DNA of 23,633 bases, from positions 1 to 23,633 of the IMG/VR virus record IMGVR_UViG_3300040801_006091. One strand, 5' to 3'. Position 1 is the first letter of the stretch, and each line of letters opens with the position of its first letter. The stretch is from a virus. Positions 6,495-14,410 of the stretch are shown here, one piece after another. The translations under genes and the position numbers were made by a program. The notes below the pieces were generated by a model. That model ran no database searches, was not told the origin of the DNA, and saw only the letters and a list, made by a program, of their open reading frames with translations.

Positions 6495-7526
6495 TTACTT
6501 AGTTTCAGGTTTTCTTAATCCAGCTTCAATAAGCGCGTCATTCGCTGCTTTTTCCGCTTTTTGCGCCGCTGTCAATTCAGGTTTAGCACCTTCCCCGTCA
6601 GCACTTGGGGTTACGTCTTTAGGCGTATCATTTTCAACACCTTTTTTCTGAGCCGCTTTAAGTGCGTTCACTTGGAACTCAGAAATATCAGACGGCTTAA
6701 TTTCTTTTCCGCTTTCAATTCCAGCAATTGCCTTTTCAGGATCAATCTCTTTCCATGCTCCCCACGCTTTTACACGCTCAGATTCTTTTTCAACGCCGTT
6801 TTCTACGCCGCTATCAAACACCTGAGCATACAATGCTGGGTGCTTCTCTTTCAACTCTTTTACAGTCATATTTGTATTTGTTTCAGGATTATCCTCTTTT
6901 TGGTTTGGTGATTTTGGCGCCTCAACAGTAATATCACCGTCGTAAGATGCTGCCAATTTTGCTACACTGTTAATTTCAGCCGCTTTTTTCGGTGTGATTT
7001 TCTCAATTTTAGAGATCAAACCTACTTTTTTAGCTTCTTGAGCCGTCAAAAATACGTCGATTCTATCCTCCATTGAAAAAATATCCTTCACTTTAACGCC
7101 TTTCAACTCCTCGAATTTTTTAACGTCAATTTTATTTCGAAGCGCTTTTTCGAGTGATGAATTGATCGACTGAACGTTTTCAAGCATACCGGGATTGTAA
7201 TATTCTGAATCTGGATTAAAATAAAAATCCTCAACCCAACTTGAATATGCTGCACGGTGAATTAAAAAACGCGAAACATCAAGTGCCGTAACATTGTCGG
7301 CATACATTGCGATAAATGCACCCATTGAATAGGCTTTGCCGTCAACCTTAACGTTTTTAGTGCCATCAAACTCTTTAAATTTAGCTACCATTCCCCAACC
7401 GTATTCAGGCTCACCTCCATCCGTATTAATACGAACAGTGATTTCCCCGTCAGCCTCATTCATTGAATTAATGAACTCAGTTGCGGTCAAAGAATTGATA
7501 CCACCATATATAAGAATTTCACTCAT
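6495..7526 (-). CDS. ClpP-like prohead protease with C-terminal scaffold
   Basis: 343 residues. Residues 1-180 are a ClpP/S49-type serine protease: substrate-groove strand ITVRINTDGG, nucleophile Ser67 in KAYSMGAF, His90 in RFLIHRAAY, and the LTAQEAKKVGLI segment that ends this fold. Residues about 210-343 are charged and helical, as in a scaffold domain (TVKELKEKHPALYAQVFDSG onwards). The arrangement matches lambda gpC/Nu3, where an internal start makes free scaffold; Met220 (ATG at 6869) could serve that way. First gene of the head unit, with its own promoter region containing the 29-bp late box. Confidence 0.85.
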   Translation of the reverse strand: MSEILIYGGINSLTATEFINSMNEADGEITVRINTDGGEPEYGWGMVAKFKEFDGTKNVKVDGKAYSMGAFIAMYADNVTALDVSRFLIHRAAYSSWVEDFYFNPDSEYYNPGMLENVQSINSSLEKALRNKIDVKKFEELKGVKVKDIFSMEDRIDVFLTAQEAKKVGLISKIEKITPKKAAEINSVAKLAASYDGDITVEAPKSPNQKEDNPETNTNMTVKELKEKHPALYAQVFDSGVENGVEKESERVKAWGAWKEIDPEKAIAGIESGKEIKPSDISEFQVNALKAAQKKGVENDTPKDVTPSADGEGAKPELTAAQKAEKAANDALIEAGLRKPETK

Positions 7527-7533
7527 TGGTGTA

Positions 7534-7585
7534 AAAATATAGGTTTATAAATATTTGTTTTTTATTTATGCCTATTTTCGGCATA
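7534..7585 (-). promoter_or_regulatory. Late promoter region with palindromic box, copy 1 (head unit)
   Basis: Palindrome TATGCC-N7-GGCATA at 7567-7585, extended by ten further bases to 7557. These 29 bases match the copy at 22025-22053 at 27 positions. A -7-like element TATATTTT lies on the - strand at 7541-7534, 16 bp downstream of the box and 8 bases before the protease ATG. There is no clear TTTG -33 element, which suggests activation by a protein at the palindrome. Confidence 0.6.
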
Positions 7586-7592
7586 TTAATAT

Positions 7593-7600
7593 TATATTTG
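7593..7600 (+). promoter_or_regulatory. -7 element (TATATTTG) of the moron promoter
   Basis: An exact TAnnTTTG, the Bacteroidota -7 consensus, eight bases after the palindrome and five bases before the moron ATG at 7605. The palindrome would cover the -33 position, as expected for repression. The closeness to the ATG implies a leaderless or nearly leaderless transcript if this element is used. Confidence 0.45.
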
Positions 7601-7604
7601 GGGT

Positions 7605-7973
7605 ATGGAAGTAAATAAATTAAGAATAGGGAATTGGATTGAAATTGGAATTGAAAAAGGTAAGGTGATTGAAATTTCACAAGACAATTGCTTAAAAATA
7701 AATATCAATAATAAAGAAAACATTTCTGCACCAAATGAGAGGTTTGACCCTATCCCACTAACAAAGGAATGGCTTGAGAAGTTTGGGTTTGTCATGGATA
7801 CTTATTGCTATTTTCATTTAGATGATATTATAGGTAAGTTCGATATTCTCATGGATGATGACAAGTTTTTTGCTTTAAAATTATGTAAAATCAAATACGT
7901 CCACCAACTCCAAAACTTATACTTCGCGCTAACTGGCGAGGAACTGAAAATACAGAACCAATGCAAGAAATAA
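7605..7973 (+). CDS. Moron: conserved Bacteroidota phage hypothetical protein
   Basis: 122 residues. The N-terminus LRIGNWIEIG, the middle PIPLTKEWLEKFGF, and the C-terminal KYVHQLQNLYFALTGEEL (98-115) form a pattern I recognise from many uncharacterised Bacteroidota phage and prophage proteins. The function is unknown. It lies on the opposite strand to the late genes, interrupting them between portal and protease, and its end overlaps the next gene by 13 nt. The start is fixed by the conserved RIGN segment near the N-terminus. Expression is probably independent of the late operon. Confidence 0.75.
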   Translation: MEVNKLRIGNWIEIGIEKGKVIEISQDNCLKININNKENISAPNERFDPIPLTKEWLEKFGFVMDTYCYFHLDDIIGKFDILMDDDKFFALKLCKIKYVHQLQNLYFALTGEELKIQNQCKK

Positions 7974-8272
7974 GACTTCGTGCCGTCCCCGAAAACCTGC
8001 ATAGGGATTTATTAGACATAATGGATTTCGAAACAAAAACCGCTCCTGAGTTTTTACGCCCTATGCTTAACGATATTTTGGATGATTATTCTGAGGACAT
8101 CAAAAAAAACATGTCGATAGGAAACAAAAAACACATTCGTATAACAGGGGTATCACCTAAAAAACACCAGCAATTAATAAATATAGCTAGTCATTTAGGC
8201 ATAACGGTAGAGCAATTAATAAAAACTCACATGCAAAAAGTAGTTGAGGAATATCCTATAAAGTTTAGGTAG
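7961..8272 (+). CDS. Moron: tandem ribbon-helix-helix-like DNA-binding protein
   Basis: 103 residues made of two similar halves. Residues 4-43 align without gaps to 59-98 (offset 55): IRLRAVPENL against IRITGVSPKK, then Leu/Ile/Thr/Tyr positions L17-L72, I20-I75, T27-T82, Y43-Y98, with many conservative pairs. Each half has a short IRxxxV strand followed by two helices, as in Arc/MetJ-type ribbon-helix-helix proteins, which bind operators as dimers. Here one chain would carry both halves. It is co-transcribed with the upstream moron gene, and the palindrome at 7567-7585 lies just before that operon, making it a candidate operator. Confidence 0.6.
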   Translation: MQEIRLRAVPENLHRDLLDIMDFETKTAPEFLRPMLNDILDDYSEDIKKNMSIGNKKHIRITGVSPKKHQQLINIASHLGITVEQLIKTHMQKVVEEYPIKFR

Positions 8273-8288
8273 TACTTGTGTAAAATAA

Positions 8289-9899
8289 TCACTCCTCCAC
8301 AACCTCATCAACTTCGTCAGGTTCCGTTCCCTTCAGTCCGTTTTCCTCTGCAATGCGTAGTTCTTTAGCGAACTGTTCAATATTACTTTTTGAATCACCG
8401 CCAAACAACGCTTCAGTTGATCGCTCTAAAGATGTTAATGGTAAATGAGCTCCTAATGGCCCGAGTTTCGCACGCTCTGCGTTCACCTCTTTTAATGGAT
8501 CGATATGCGGGAACATTGGACCAGTGAAACGTGCGTTTCTGTATGCCTCTAAAACTAATTCGTCGTCGTCTCTAAATGCTGGTAAATATCCAGGTAAATC
8601 AATATTTCCTTCGATCACCTGAATATGCAAGAAAAACGAGAATATACGAGAATAAAATTGATTCGTGAAGTCGTCACGCTCAAATGAAATCGTGTGCTCC
8701 CAGTCTTTAGTTGCAGCACGCGAGGCACTGAACGAATCGTTATACAACGAAAACGCAACGTTTGGAGGTATCCCAACTGATGCGCAAATTATGTTCGCAT
8801 TCGATTCGTAAAAATCTTTGAACGCCATTTTGCCGTTACCGTGGTTTAATGGTTTTATTTCAGCTCCTCTAGGGTTGTTGAATGTTTGTTTGTTGGTAGA
8901 CGCTTTTACAGTGTCGGCAAGTTTGTTTCCTAATTCATCCATCGGGAAAGCGTCCTGATTTCGGTCATCACCTACGTTAGCCATCTGCATCAACTGTTTG
9001 GCGAATGGACTTTCGCCGTCTGAAAACGCCTGATGAACTACCTGATAAGCTACCTTTGCGATTTCCTCAGCCGTTGCAACCTCAGCCTCTTTGTATCGCT
9101 CGATTTTCTTCATTGATTCCAGCGACGTAGAAATAACAGGAATACCGCGATTATCATCTATGCGATAACGGGCGCCGTAAACTAAAAAAGCCTGATCCAT
9201 TTTAGCAGTTTTATTAAACGCTTCGATTCGTTCAAATTTCAGCGGGTCTTTTTTAACCCAATATGCAACATGTTTTCCTTTGTCGTCAACTTCAATTCCG
9301 TTTATTATCTTACGACCTTCATTTGTCGTTGAATTGGTTGGTGTTCCTACGTGTTTACCATCAATAACCTGAACAGTGAATTTTCCATCACGATAACGCA
9401 TAACAACTAAAACGTCACCTCCTATTTTCGAGTATTTAAATGCGTCTTTTGCTACTTCGTTAAACGTTTTATTTCCTGTGTAGCTAGATTTCTTACTGTT
9501 TGCCCATGCTGAAAAACGAGCCTCAATGATATCGTTAAATTCTTCGGTGTCTCCCAGATCAATTCCAGCGGCTTTGAGTAGCTTTTCACGTGGTTCGCAT
9601 TCCAAACGTAAACCTTTATCAACAATCCAAATAGCGAATCGATTCAGTACAGTTCTGGCAATCTCAGACTCCAAATAGGCTTGTTCTGATCGGCGACGAA
9701 GTCCAATATAGTCCATTCGGTAATCAATGATTGGACCCATATCTCCGAAATTCTTTTCGCCGTCAAATGATTTAGCGTAAGTTCGACCCCACTGGCCAGC
9801 TGCGGAAAAATTCGCCTCGTAACTTGGAACCGTTTGTGATAGTGGTAATTTAAACGACTCCTCTTTTTTACCACCTATTTGTAATCCGAGTATTTTCAT
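8289..9899 (-). CDS. Portal protein (lambda family)
   Basis: 536 residues. It shows the lambda portal pattern: an LRRRSEQAYLESEIARTVLNR segment near the N-terminus, GLRLEC, a long-range core with GGDVLVVMRYRDGKFTVQVID, and NIICASVGIPPNVAFSLYNDSFSASRAA in the C-terminal half. It forms the dodecameric DNA gate of the head. Unusually it is the last gene of the tail unit and not next to a terminase; its stop faces the moron stop 17 nt away. The start overlaps the connector gene stop by one base (TAATG). Confidence 0.88.
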   Translation of the reverse strand: MKILGLQIGGKKEESFKLPLSQTVPSYEANFSAAGQWGRTYAKSFDGEKNFGDMGPIIDYRMDYIGLRRRSEQAYLESEIARTVLNRFAIWIVDKGLRLECEPREKLLKAAGIDLGDTEEFNDIIEARFSAWANSKKSSYTGNKTFNEVAKDAFKYSKIGGDVLVVMRYRDGKFTVQVIDGKHVGTPTNSTTNEGRKIINGIEVDDKGKHVAYWVKKDPLKFERIEAFNKTAKMDQAFLVYGARYRIDDNRGIPVISTSLESMKKIERYKEAEVATAEEIAKVAYQVVHQAFSDGESPFAKQLMQMANVGDDRNQDAFPMDELGNKLADTVKASTNKQTFNNPRGAEIKPLNHGNGKMAFKDFYESNANIICASVGIPPNVAFSLYNDSFSASRAATKDWEHTISFERDDFTNQFYSRIFSFFLHIQVIEGNIDLPGYLPAFRDDDELVLEAYRNARFTGPMFPHIDPLKEVNAERAKLGPLGAHLPLTSLERSTEALFGGDSKSNIEQFAKELRIAEENGLKGTEPDEVDEVVEE

Positions 9900-10216
9900 T
9901 ATTGTTGAATATTTCGTGAGTCAATTGATCTAACCATACGGGGTTGGTATTTATTAACTAAATACTGTCGAAGTCGTTCGTACTTCATTAATGCCGATTC
10001 AATTTCAGCTGTTGAACGATATTTCACAGACTGTTTTGTTTGCCCCGTGTCAATTTCATATTCGGCAACACCACCGTCAGTAACCTGAGCAAGTGCGGTA
10101 TTCAACAATTCATCAATTATCTGGTCGATAACTGCAATTTTAGCATTTATTTGAGCCGCAGTTTGATTTCCTGATGGAATCTTAAAAAAAACTATACCGT
10201 CGTTATTTGTCGCCAT
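9899..10216 (-). CDS. gpW-like head-tail connector (putative)
   Basis: 105 residues, mostly helical. TAAQINAKIAVIDQIIDELL is followed by a beta-hairpin-like segment (VAEYEIDTGQTKQSVKYRS) and a second helix (AEIESALMKYERLRQYLVNKY). Helix-hairpin-helix with this spacing fits the gpW family, which docks under the portal. It is encoded directly before the portal with a one-base overlap, as lambda W is next to B. The protein is longer than lambda gpW (68 residues), and the assignment is by pattern only. Confidence 0.5.
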   Translation of the reverse strand: MATNNDGIVFFKIPSGNQTAAQINAKIAVIDQIIDELLNTALAQVTDGGVAEYEIDTGQTKQSVKYRSTAEIESALMKYERLRQYLVNKYQPRMVRSIDSRNIQQ

Positions 10217-10239
10217 ACTTGCAAATGTAATAAAAATTA

Positions 10240-10770
10240 TTATAAGGTCTTTATTTCTTGTATTTCAGCCCCTGAAATATCTGCGCTGGAGGGGTTAACA
10301 GATGATGCAGTCGGAGTGGTGGAGCTAGGCGCACCAGACGCCACCCCTACAAACGGATGGATGTGTGAATTATACGCCGCCACATGAGCGTTAAAGTCAC
10401 TTTTCAACTGGTTAAATGCCGATTCTAACTCCTGATAACGCACCATTGTACGACTGTCGCCTCCAAATTCAGCGGTTCCGTCATTCTTTAAGTGCAAAAA
10501 AAACTGAACGTTACCATCACTATCAGTTGAAAAAATACGATTTTCACCAACATCTGCAATTTGGTTTTTATTCACATATCCTATGATCACATTTTTACCA
10601 TCCTCCCCCGTCTTTGAATATATCGCTACCATGTTCTCAATAGGGTTTGAATCCATCCCATACGGTGCAATTTGTCGGCATTCCTGAACGTCAGATTTCC
10701 CCATACGCAGGAACTTCACAAAACGGACTGCGTTTTTAACTGATGTCGATATGGTTTTAACTACATTCAC
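10240..10770 (-). CDS. Baseplate spike, Mu gp45-like
   Basis: 176 residues. The N-terminal part contains the gp45/gpV-type RQIAPYGMDSNPIENMVAIYS stretch, followed by a beta-rich central part (FLHLKNDGTAEFGG) and a helix. Near the C-terminus NSHIHP gives an HxH motif (His136, His138), which in P2 gpV-type spikes binds iron at the membrane-piercing tip. The GAPSSTTPTAS stretch after it is typical. It sits at the centre of the baseplate below the hub, and its start overlaps the hub gene by 4 nt. Confidence 0.75.
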   Translation of the reverse strand: MNVVKTISTSVKNAVRFVKFLRMGKSDVQECRQIAPYGMDSNPIENMVAIYSKTGEDGKNVIIGYVNKNQIADVGENRIFSTDSDGNVQFFLHLKNDGTAEFGGDSRTMVRYQELESAFNQLKSDFNAHVAAYNSHIHPFVGVASGAPSSTTPTASSVNPSSADISGAEIQEIKTL

Positions 10771-11867
10771 TCCTCTACGTCGTTTGCATGTAAATTTATT
10801 TTCCTAAATATTGATTGCGGTGTTTTCCCATTATATACTTCTGGAAGCACACAATTCAGCGTTGCAATCGTTTGAGTTTCGTCGCCTTCAAAGTTAATTG
10901 ACTCGATAAAAAACCGCTCCTTTCTGTATATATACAATTTTGGAGCCTTAATTGTAATAATATTATTAGGTCTCAATATTTTACCGTCTACAATCCAACG
11001 ATCTGTTTGTATCTCTAATGTAACGTTTTTCAGCTCATTCGATAACGCTCTTTGAGCCGCTGAAAACGTTTGATTGTCGTCACCAGATGTTTGTGATTTT
11101 ACAGCTGGACGGTAAACGGATCCGATTACATAAGGATTACGAATAGTTTCTTCACCTGCGTTACCTCCATCAATTGAAGCCTGTTTTTGAACCGTTATAT
11201 GCGAGTGCATACCTTGGCCGTCATAATTCATTGAGAATTGAGTTCCTGGAATTGATTGTTCTTTAGTTAAATCAAAATCTAATATCGGATCAATATCTGT
11301 TTTCGCCTCAGTAAACAATAACCGCCCTTTTTCATCATGGGAAATAATAATATTTTTCTGTTTGGCTATCCCTGACAAATAATCAATAATCGTTTCTGTT
11401 TCGTTTGCTGTCGAAGTTTCAAACGGTTGATTCATTCGAGACTGCACGGCAGGATCAACAACCATTTCAAGCCCGTAATTACGTCTAAAAGGCTGTATTA
11501 ATTTATTAGCTATCTGTTGCAACGATAACCCGTCAGATTGAAGCGGATAAATGCTTGGGGGTATCTGACAGTCAGATAAAACACCAGGTAATGAATAACC
11601 CGAAAAACTACATAGCTCTTTTACTGATGAAACTCTAAAATTCTGCGAAGTAATAACACCTTTTAATAACATTTCGCCATCCTCCTCCAAAGTCACCTCA
11701 TGAAAATGAGTAACACATGCCAACTCTTTATGTTCTGGGTTGGTAGGATCAAAATAAAATTGAAAACGAAACTGCGAAGCATTAGAATTGTAGACCAGAT
11801 TCAAACTAAATTGGTTGAAAAATAAAACCTTTCGATTTCTAAATCTGTCATTTATCTTTAGAATCAT
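10767..11867 (-). CDS. Baseplate hub, Mu gp44-like
   Basis: 366 residues. Order and size match Mu gp44, the hub at the tip of the tail tube, homologous to T4 gp27. Sequence support includes an N-terminal beta domain ending around LKGVITSQNFRVS, a LQQIANKLIQPFRRNYGLEMV helix, and FLVDGKILRPNN-like WIVDGKILRPNNIITIKAP near residue 300. It lies between gp43- and gp45-like genes with 4-nt overlaps on both sides, exactly the Mu order. Confidence 0.75.
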   Translation of the reverse strand: MILKINDRFRNRKVLFFNQFSLNLVYNSNASQFRFQFYFDPTNPEHKELACVTHFHEVTLEEDGEMLLKGVITSQNFRVSSVKELCSFSGYSLPGVLSDCQIPPSIYPLQSDGLSLQQIANKLIQPFRRNYGLEMVVDPAVQSRMNQPFETSTANETETIIDYLSGIAKQKNIIISHDEKGRLLFTEAKTDIDPILDFDLTKEQSIPGTQFSMNYDGQGMHSHITVQKQASIDGGNAGEETIRNPYVIGSVYRPAVKSQTSGDDNQTFSAAQRALSNELKNVTLEIQTDRWIVDGKILRPNNIITIKAPKLYIYRKERFFIESINFEGDETQTIATLNCVLPEVYNGKTPQSIFRKINLHANDVEE

Positions 11868-13090
11868 ACGTAATATATTACTTCACGCCCCTTTTTTAAT
11901 TGTAAAATTTCGTTTATTCCAATGTTGTTTTGGCTGATAAAACGGTCTAAATTACTATCATCCTCCGATGGACCATAAAAACGATGTGACAATATGATTG
12001 GGTTGCTATCTACTGATAAAACATAACGCCTTTGCTGTTGAGCTCCAACCGCAATAACAAATAATTGTGACAACGTGAAATTAATCAACGTAGATAAACT
12101 ACTAATAAACGTAAAATCTGGTAAATAAGAATTGAGTTCACCTCCGTTTATTGTTTGCAACGCGTCTAAATTCGTTATGTACTGGTTATTTATTTCAACC
12201 AAATCATTGATCACAACATCCACTTCAGTTATCGTTTCATAATCAGTATCAATCGGATTTATAGCCGACTGAGCAATTGCCGTCAGTATAGCACCTGAAT
12301 TTGTTTCGTAAATCTTTTTTTCAGTTGGCGACTCAAGATCATCAATACTATTCATCAATTTATAAAACTGAGCTTTTAAAATTGATATTCGAATGTCAAC
12401 CGGTATATCAAAATTAGCAACTGCCGTAATAAAATCAACAATAGATTGAGCAGCTAAAACAGTATTTTGAGCACCATCAAGAATATTTGATTTCGCTTCA
12501 TTGTATGCGTTTAAATATTCATTCGCTTGACTCTCCGAAATATCGTTTGTTCCCGTCTCGTTTTCGATATCATCCATTTGATCACCTAGCGAATTAATAT
12601 CCCCAGCCTGCAAAGTAACATTGTTCGAAAATGATTCAACGTTACTTTCATTAACAGTTGATGCTTGATTATTTGCAAAATCCTGCGGATCAATTTCTCC
12701 CTTCGGGTAGTCATCTGAAATCGTTTCAATAATTTCTCCCGTTATTATGGACGTATTCAACCCTTTAGTATCGAATCTTAAACCCTTTGGATGAACTGAT
12801 AGCTGACCGTAAAAAGGGTGCGAAATAGTCCATGTTCTACGGTCATCTGCCGATTTCTCAAACGCTTCTCGAACGTCCAAATGATTTTCACCCTGAAAAA
12901 TAATCTCTAAATTATAACGAGCGCCTCGATGAGTACCACGTTTAACTAACGTTCCTTTAACCCCTGGAAAATTAAACTCCGCAATATTATAATCCTTGCG
13001 TTTTTCAGTGATCATATATAACGGCTCATACGACTCACCATCCCCGCAAGTGATAACAATACCCTCTTTTATTTTTTCAATCCAGCTCAT
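11864..13090 (-). CDS. DNA circularisation N-terminal domain protein, Mu gp43-like
   Basis: 408 residues. The DNA_circ_N domain covers about 25-130: NFPGVKGTLVKRGTHRGARY, LEIIFQGENHLDVREAFEKS, TWTISHPFYGQLSVHPKG. The name is historical; in Mu-like phages this protein is a baseplate or tail-tip component. The remaining part is helical and acidic without a recognised domain, apart from a C-terminal LKKGREVIYYV that recalls a LysM-like or baseplate-anchoring tail. 4-nt overlaps with both neighbours. Confidence 0.8.
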   Translation of the reverse strand: MSWIEKIKEGIVITCGDGESYEPLYMITEKRKDYNIAEFNFPGVKGTLVKRGTHRGARYNLEIIFQGENHLDVREAFEKSADDRRTWTISHPFYGQLSVHPKGLRFDTKGLNTSIITGEIIETISDDYPKGEIDPQDFANNQASTVNESNVESFSNNVTLQAGDINSLGDQMDDIENETGTNDISESQANEYLNAYNEAKSNILDGAQNTVLAAQSIVDFITAVANFDIPVDIRISILKAQFYKLMNSIDDLESPTEKKIYETNSGAILTAIAQSAINPIDTDYETITEVDVVINDLVEINNQYITNLDALQTINGGELNSYLPDFTFISSLSTLINFTLSQLFVIAVGAQQQRRYVLSVDSNPIILSHRFYGPSEDDSNLDRFISQNNIGINEILQLKKGREVIYYV

Positions 13091-13806
13091 CGTAGTTTCC
13101 TTAGTTCTCTATCGGCTTGTTTTCTGAATAAATCAATTTCTTTTTTCATGGTTTTTTTCGTTGCTTTCTCCATGAAGTGAGTCGCGTTTACACGAACAGA
13201 ACGGTTTTCTTCGAATGAATATAATCTATCAAAACGAAATTTCCAACTACCATCTTTGTTTCGCTTAATACTTTTTACTCTCAACAGATTTTTATCAGTA
13301 AGCAAAACACCCTTTTTACCAACATGAACAACTGTTTTTATGAATCGCTCACCTTTAGATTTTCCTTTTGCTTGTGATACACGGGCAACTCCTTTTATGT
13401 TTCTCAACTGATTACGCCTTGCAACTGTTCTTGTTTGTGATTTTGTTGTTCTAGCCTCTTTGGTTGGAACAAAATCACGCTTATCAATTTTACCTCCACG
13501 CTCCTGTTGTTCTAAATTTTCAACCGCTTGATCATTTTTATCCGAAGTAGGTAAAAAACCAACTCGAGACTCCATCGAATTAATGTGAGATCCTCGAGCC
13601 ATTTGAACATTCGATTTACTTTTAAAAAAATTCTTTTTACGATTGGTGAAACTTTTCTCAGCTTGCGCTGGCATTGTAGATTTTTTAACATCAAACGCCA
13701 ACGAATTTAAAGTGCCACGCACGGCATTTGGTAGTGCTGTGCGTGACATCTTTTCAAGCCTATTGGCGTGAATTACTATTTCATCGGTGTTGATGTCTAG
13801 TTTCAT
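13087..13806 (-). CDS. Basic minor tail protein, Z-like (putative)
   Basis: 239 residues, very basic, lysine- and arginine-rich throughout. The N-terminus (HANRLEKMSRTALPNAVRGTLNSLAFDVKK) matches the opening pattern of lambda gpZ-type tail-completion proteins, in which a helix with ALP-x-A is followed by an LN-x-xAF motif. The middle (130-160) is low complexity. It is encoded between the fibre-like protein and gp43. Tail completion at the head-proximal end is a possible role; homology is not certain. Confidence 0.5.
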   Translation of the reverse strand: MKLDINTDEIVIHANRLEKMSRTALPNAVRGTLNSLAFDVKKSTMPAQAEKSFTNRKKNFFKSKSNVQMARGSHINSMESRVGFLPTSDKNDQAVENLEQQERGGKIDKRDFVPTKEARTTKSQTRTVARRNQLRNIKGVARVSQAKGKSKGERFIKTVVHVGKKGVLLTDKNLLRVKSIKRNKDGSWKFRFDRLYSFEENRSVRVNATHFMEKATKKTMKKEIDLFRKQADRELRKLR

Positions 13807-14399
13807 TAATCGTGTATTCTAATTTCCACATAAATAGGGTCAGGGTGAAGCCCAGTACCTACATTCACACCAGCAGCAGTTGCTCCTCCAGAATCCATAT
13901 TAATAAACGCCATACATGTGATTTTAACTTTACTTATAGATTCAACACCGCCACCAGTAACAATCAATGTACTAGAGCCTTGAGCCGTGTTTTGATTAGT
14001 TGTAATTACAGATGTTTTGTTTGCCGTGAAAGCAGTTCCTGTAATATTTAAGTCATAATTACCTTGATTAACATAATCAAAGGTTACAGTCTCACCAGTA
14101 TCATTGTATAATTCTGTAAAGCTACTGTTATCAATAAAACCTTGTATAACTCTATATTTACGTGTGAACTTTCCGAATGCTTCCCACAATTGAAAACCAT
14201 TAGCTTCATTGTCTAACTCTCCATTGTGTACAACACCAGCTTCACTCATTAATTTTTCAAAGAACTGAAAGTGGTCAGATATTGTGTTTTTGTCGTACTT
14301 AGTACCACCAACTGAGATTGTTTTGTCCCTAACCTCTCCGAACGGCCAATCCACAGATGCTGGATCTGTATTTGTTTTATCTGTTAATTTAATTGCCAT
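13806..14399 (-). CDS. Tail fibre-like protein
   Basis: 197 residues. The N-terminal part (WPFGEVRDKTISVGG, DHFQFFEKLMSEAGV, NGELDNEANGFQLWEAF) is a module I recognise from Bacteroidota phage fibre or appendage proteins. The C-terminal half is beta-rich with glycines and threonines, as in a fibre tip. It lies directly after the gp48-like gene, where Mu carries its fibre gene. At under 200 residues it is short for a fibre, so it may be an attachment piece for a longer receptor-binding protein or a short spike. Confidence 0.6.
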   Translation of the reverse strand: MAIKLTDKTNTDPASVDWPFGEVRDKTISVGGTKYDKNTISDHFQFFEKLMSEAGVVHNGELDNEANGFQLWEAFGKFTRKYRVIQGFIDNSSFTELYNDTGETVTFDYVNQGNYDLNITGTAFTANKTSVITTNQNTAQGSSTLIVTGGGVESISKVKITCMAFINMDSGGATAAGVNVGTGLHPDPIYVEIRIHD

Positions 14400-14410
14400 A
14401 ATCTTTAATT

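Noticed and set aside
7567-7585. Palindrome read as a transcription terminator
   Set aside because: Only six base pairs per arm, located upstream of gene starts and conserved with its flanking bases and distance to a -7 element; a regulatory site fits better.
9644-9874. 76-codon - strand frame inside the portal gene
   Set aside because: Alternative frame of the portal; lacks any pattern of its own.
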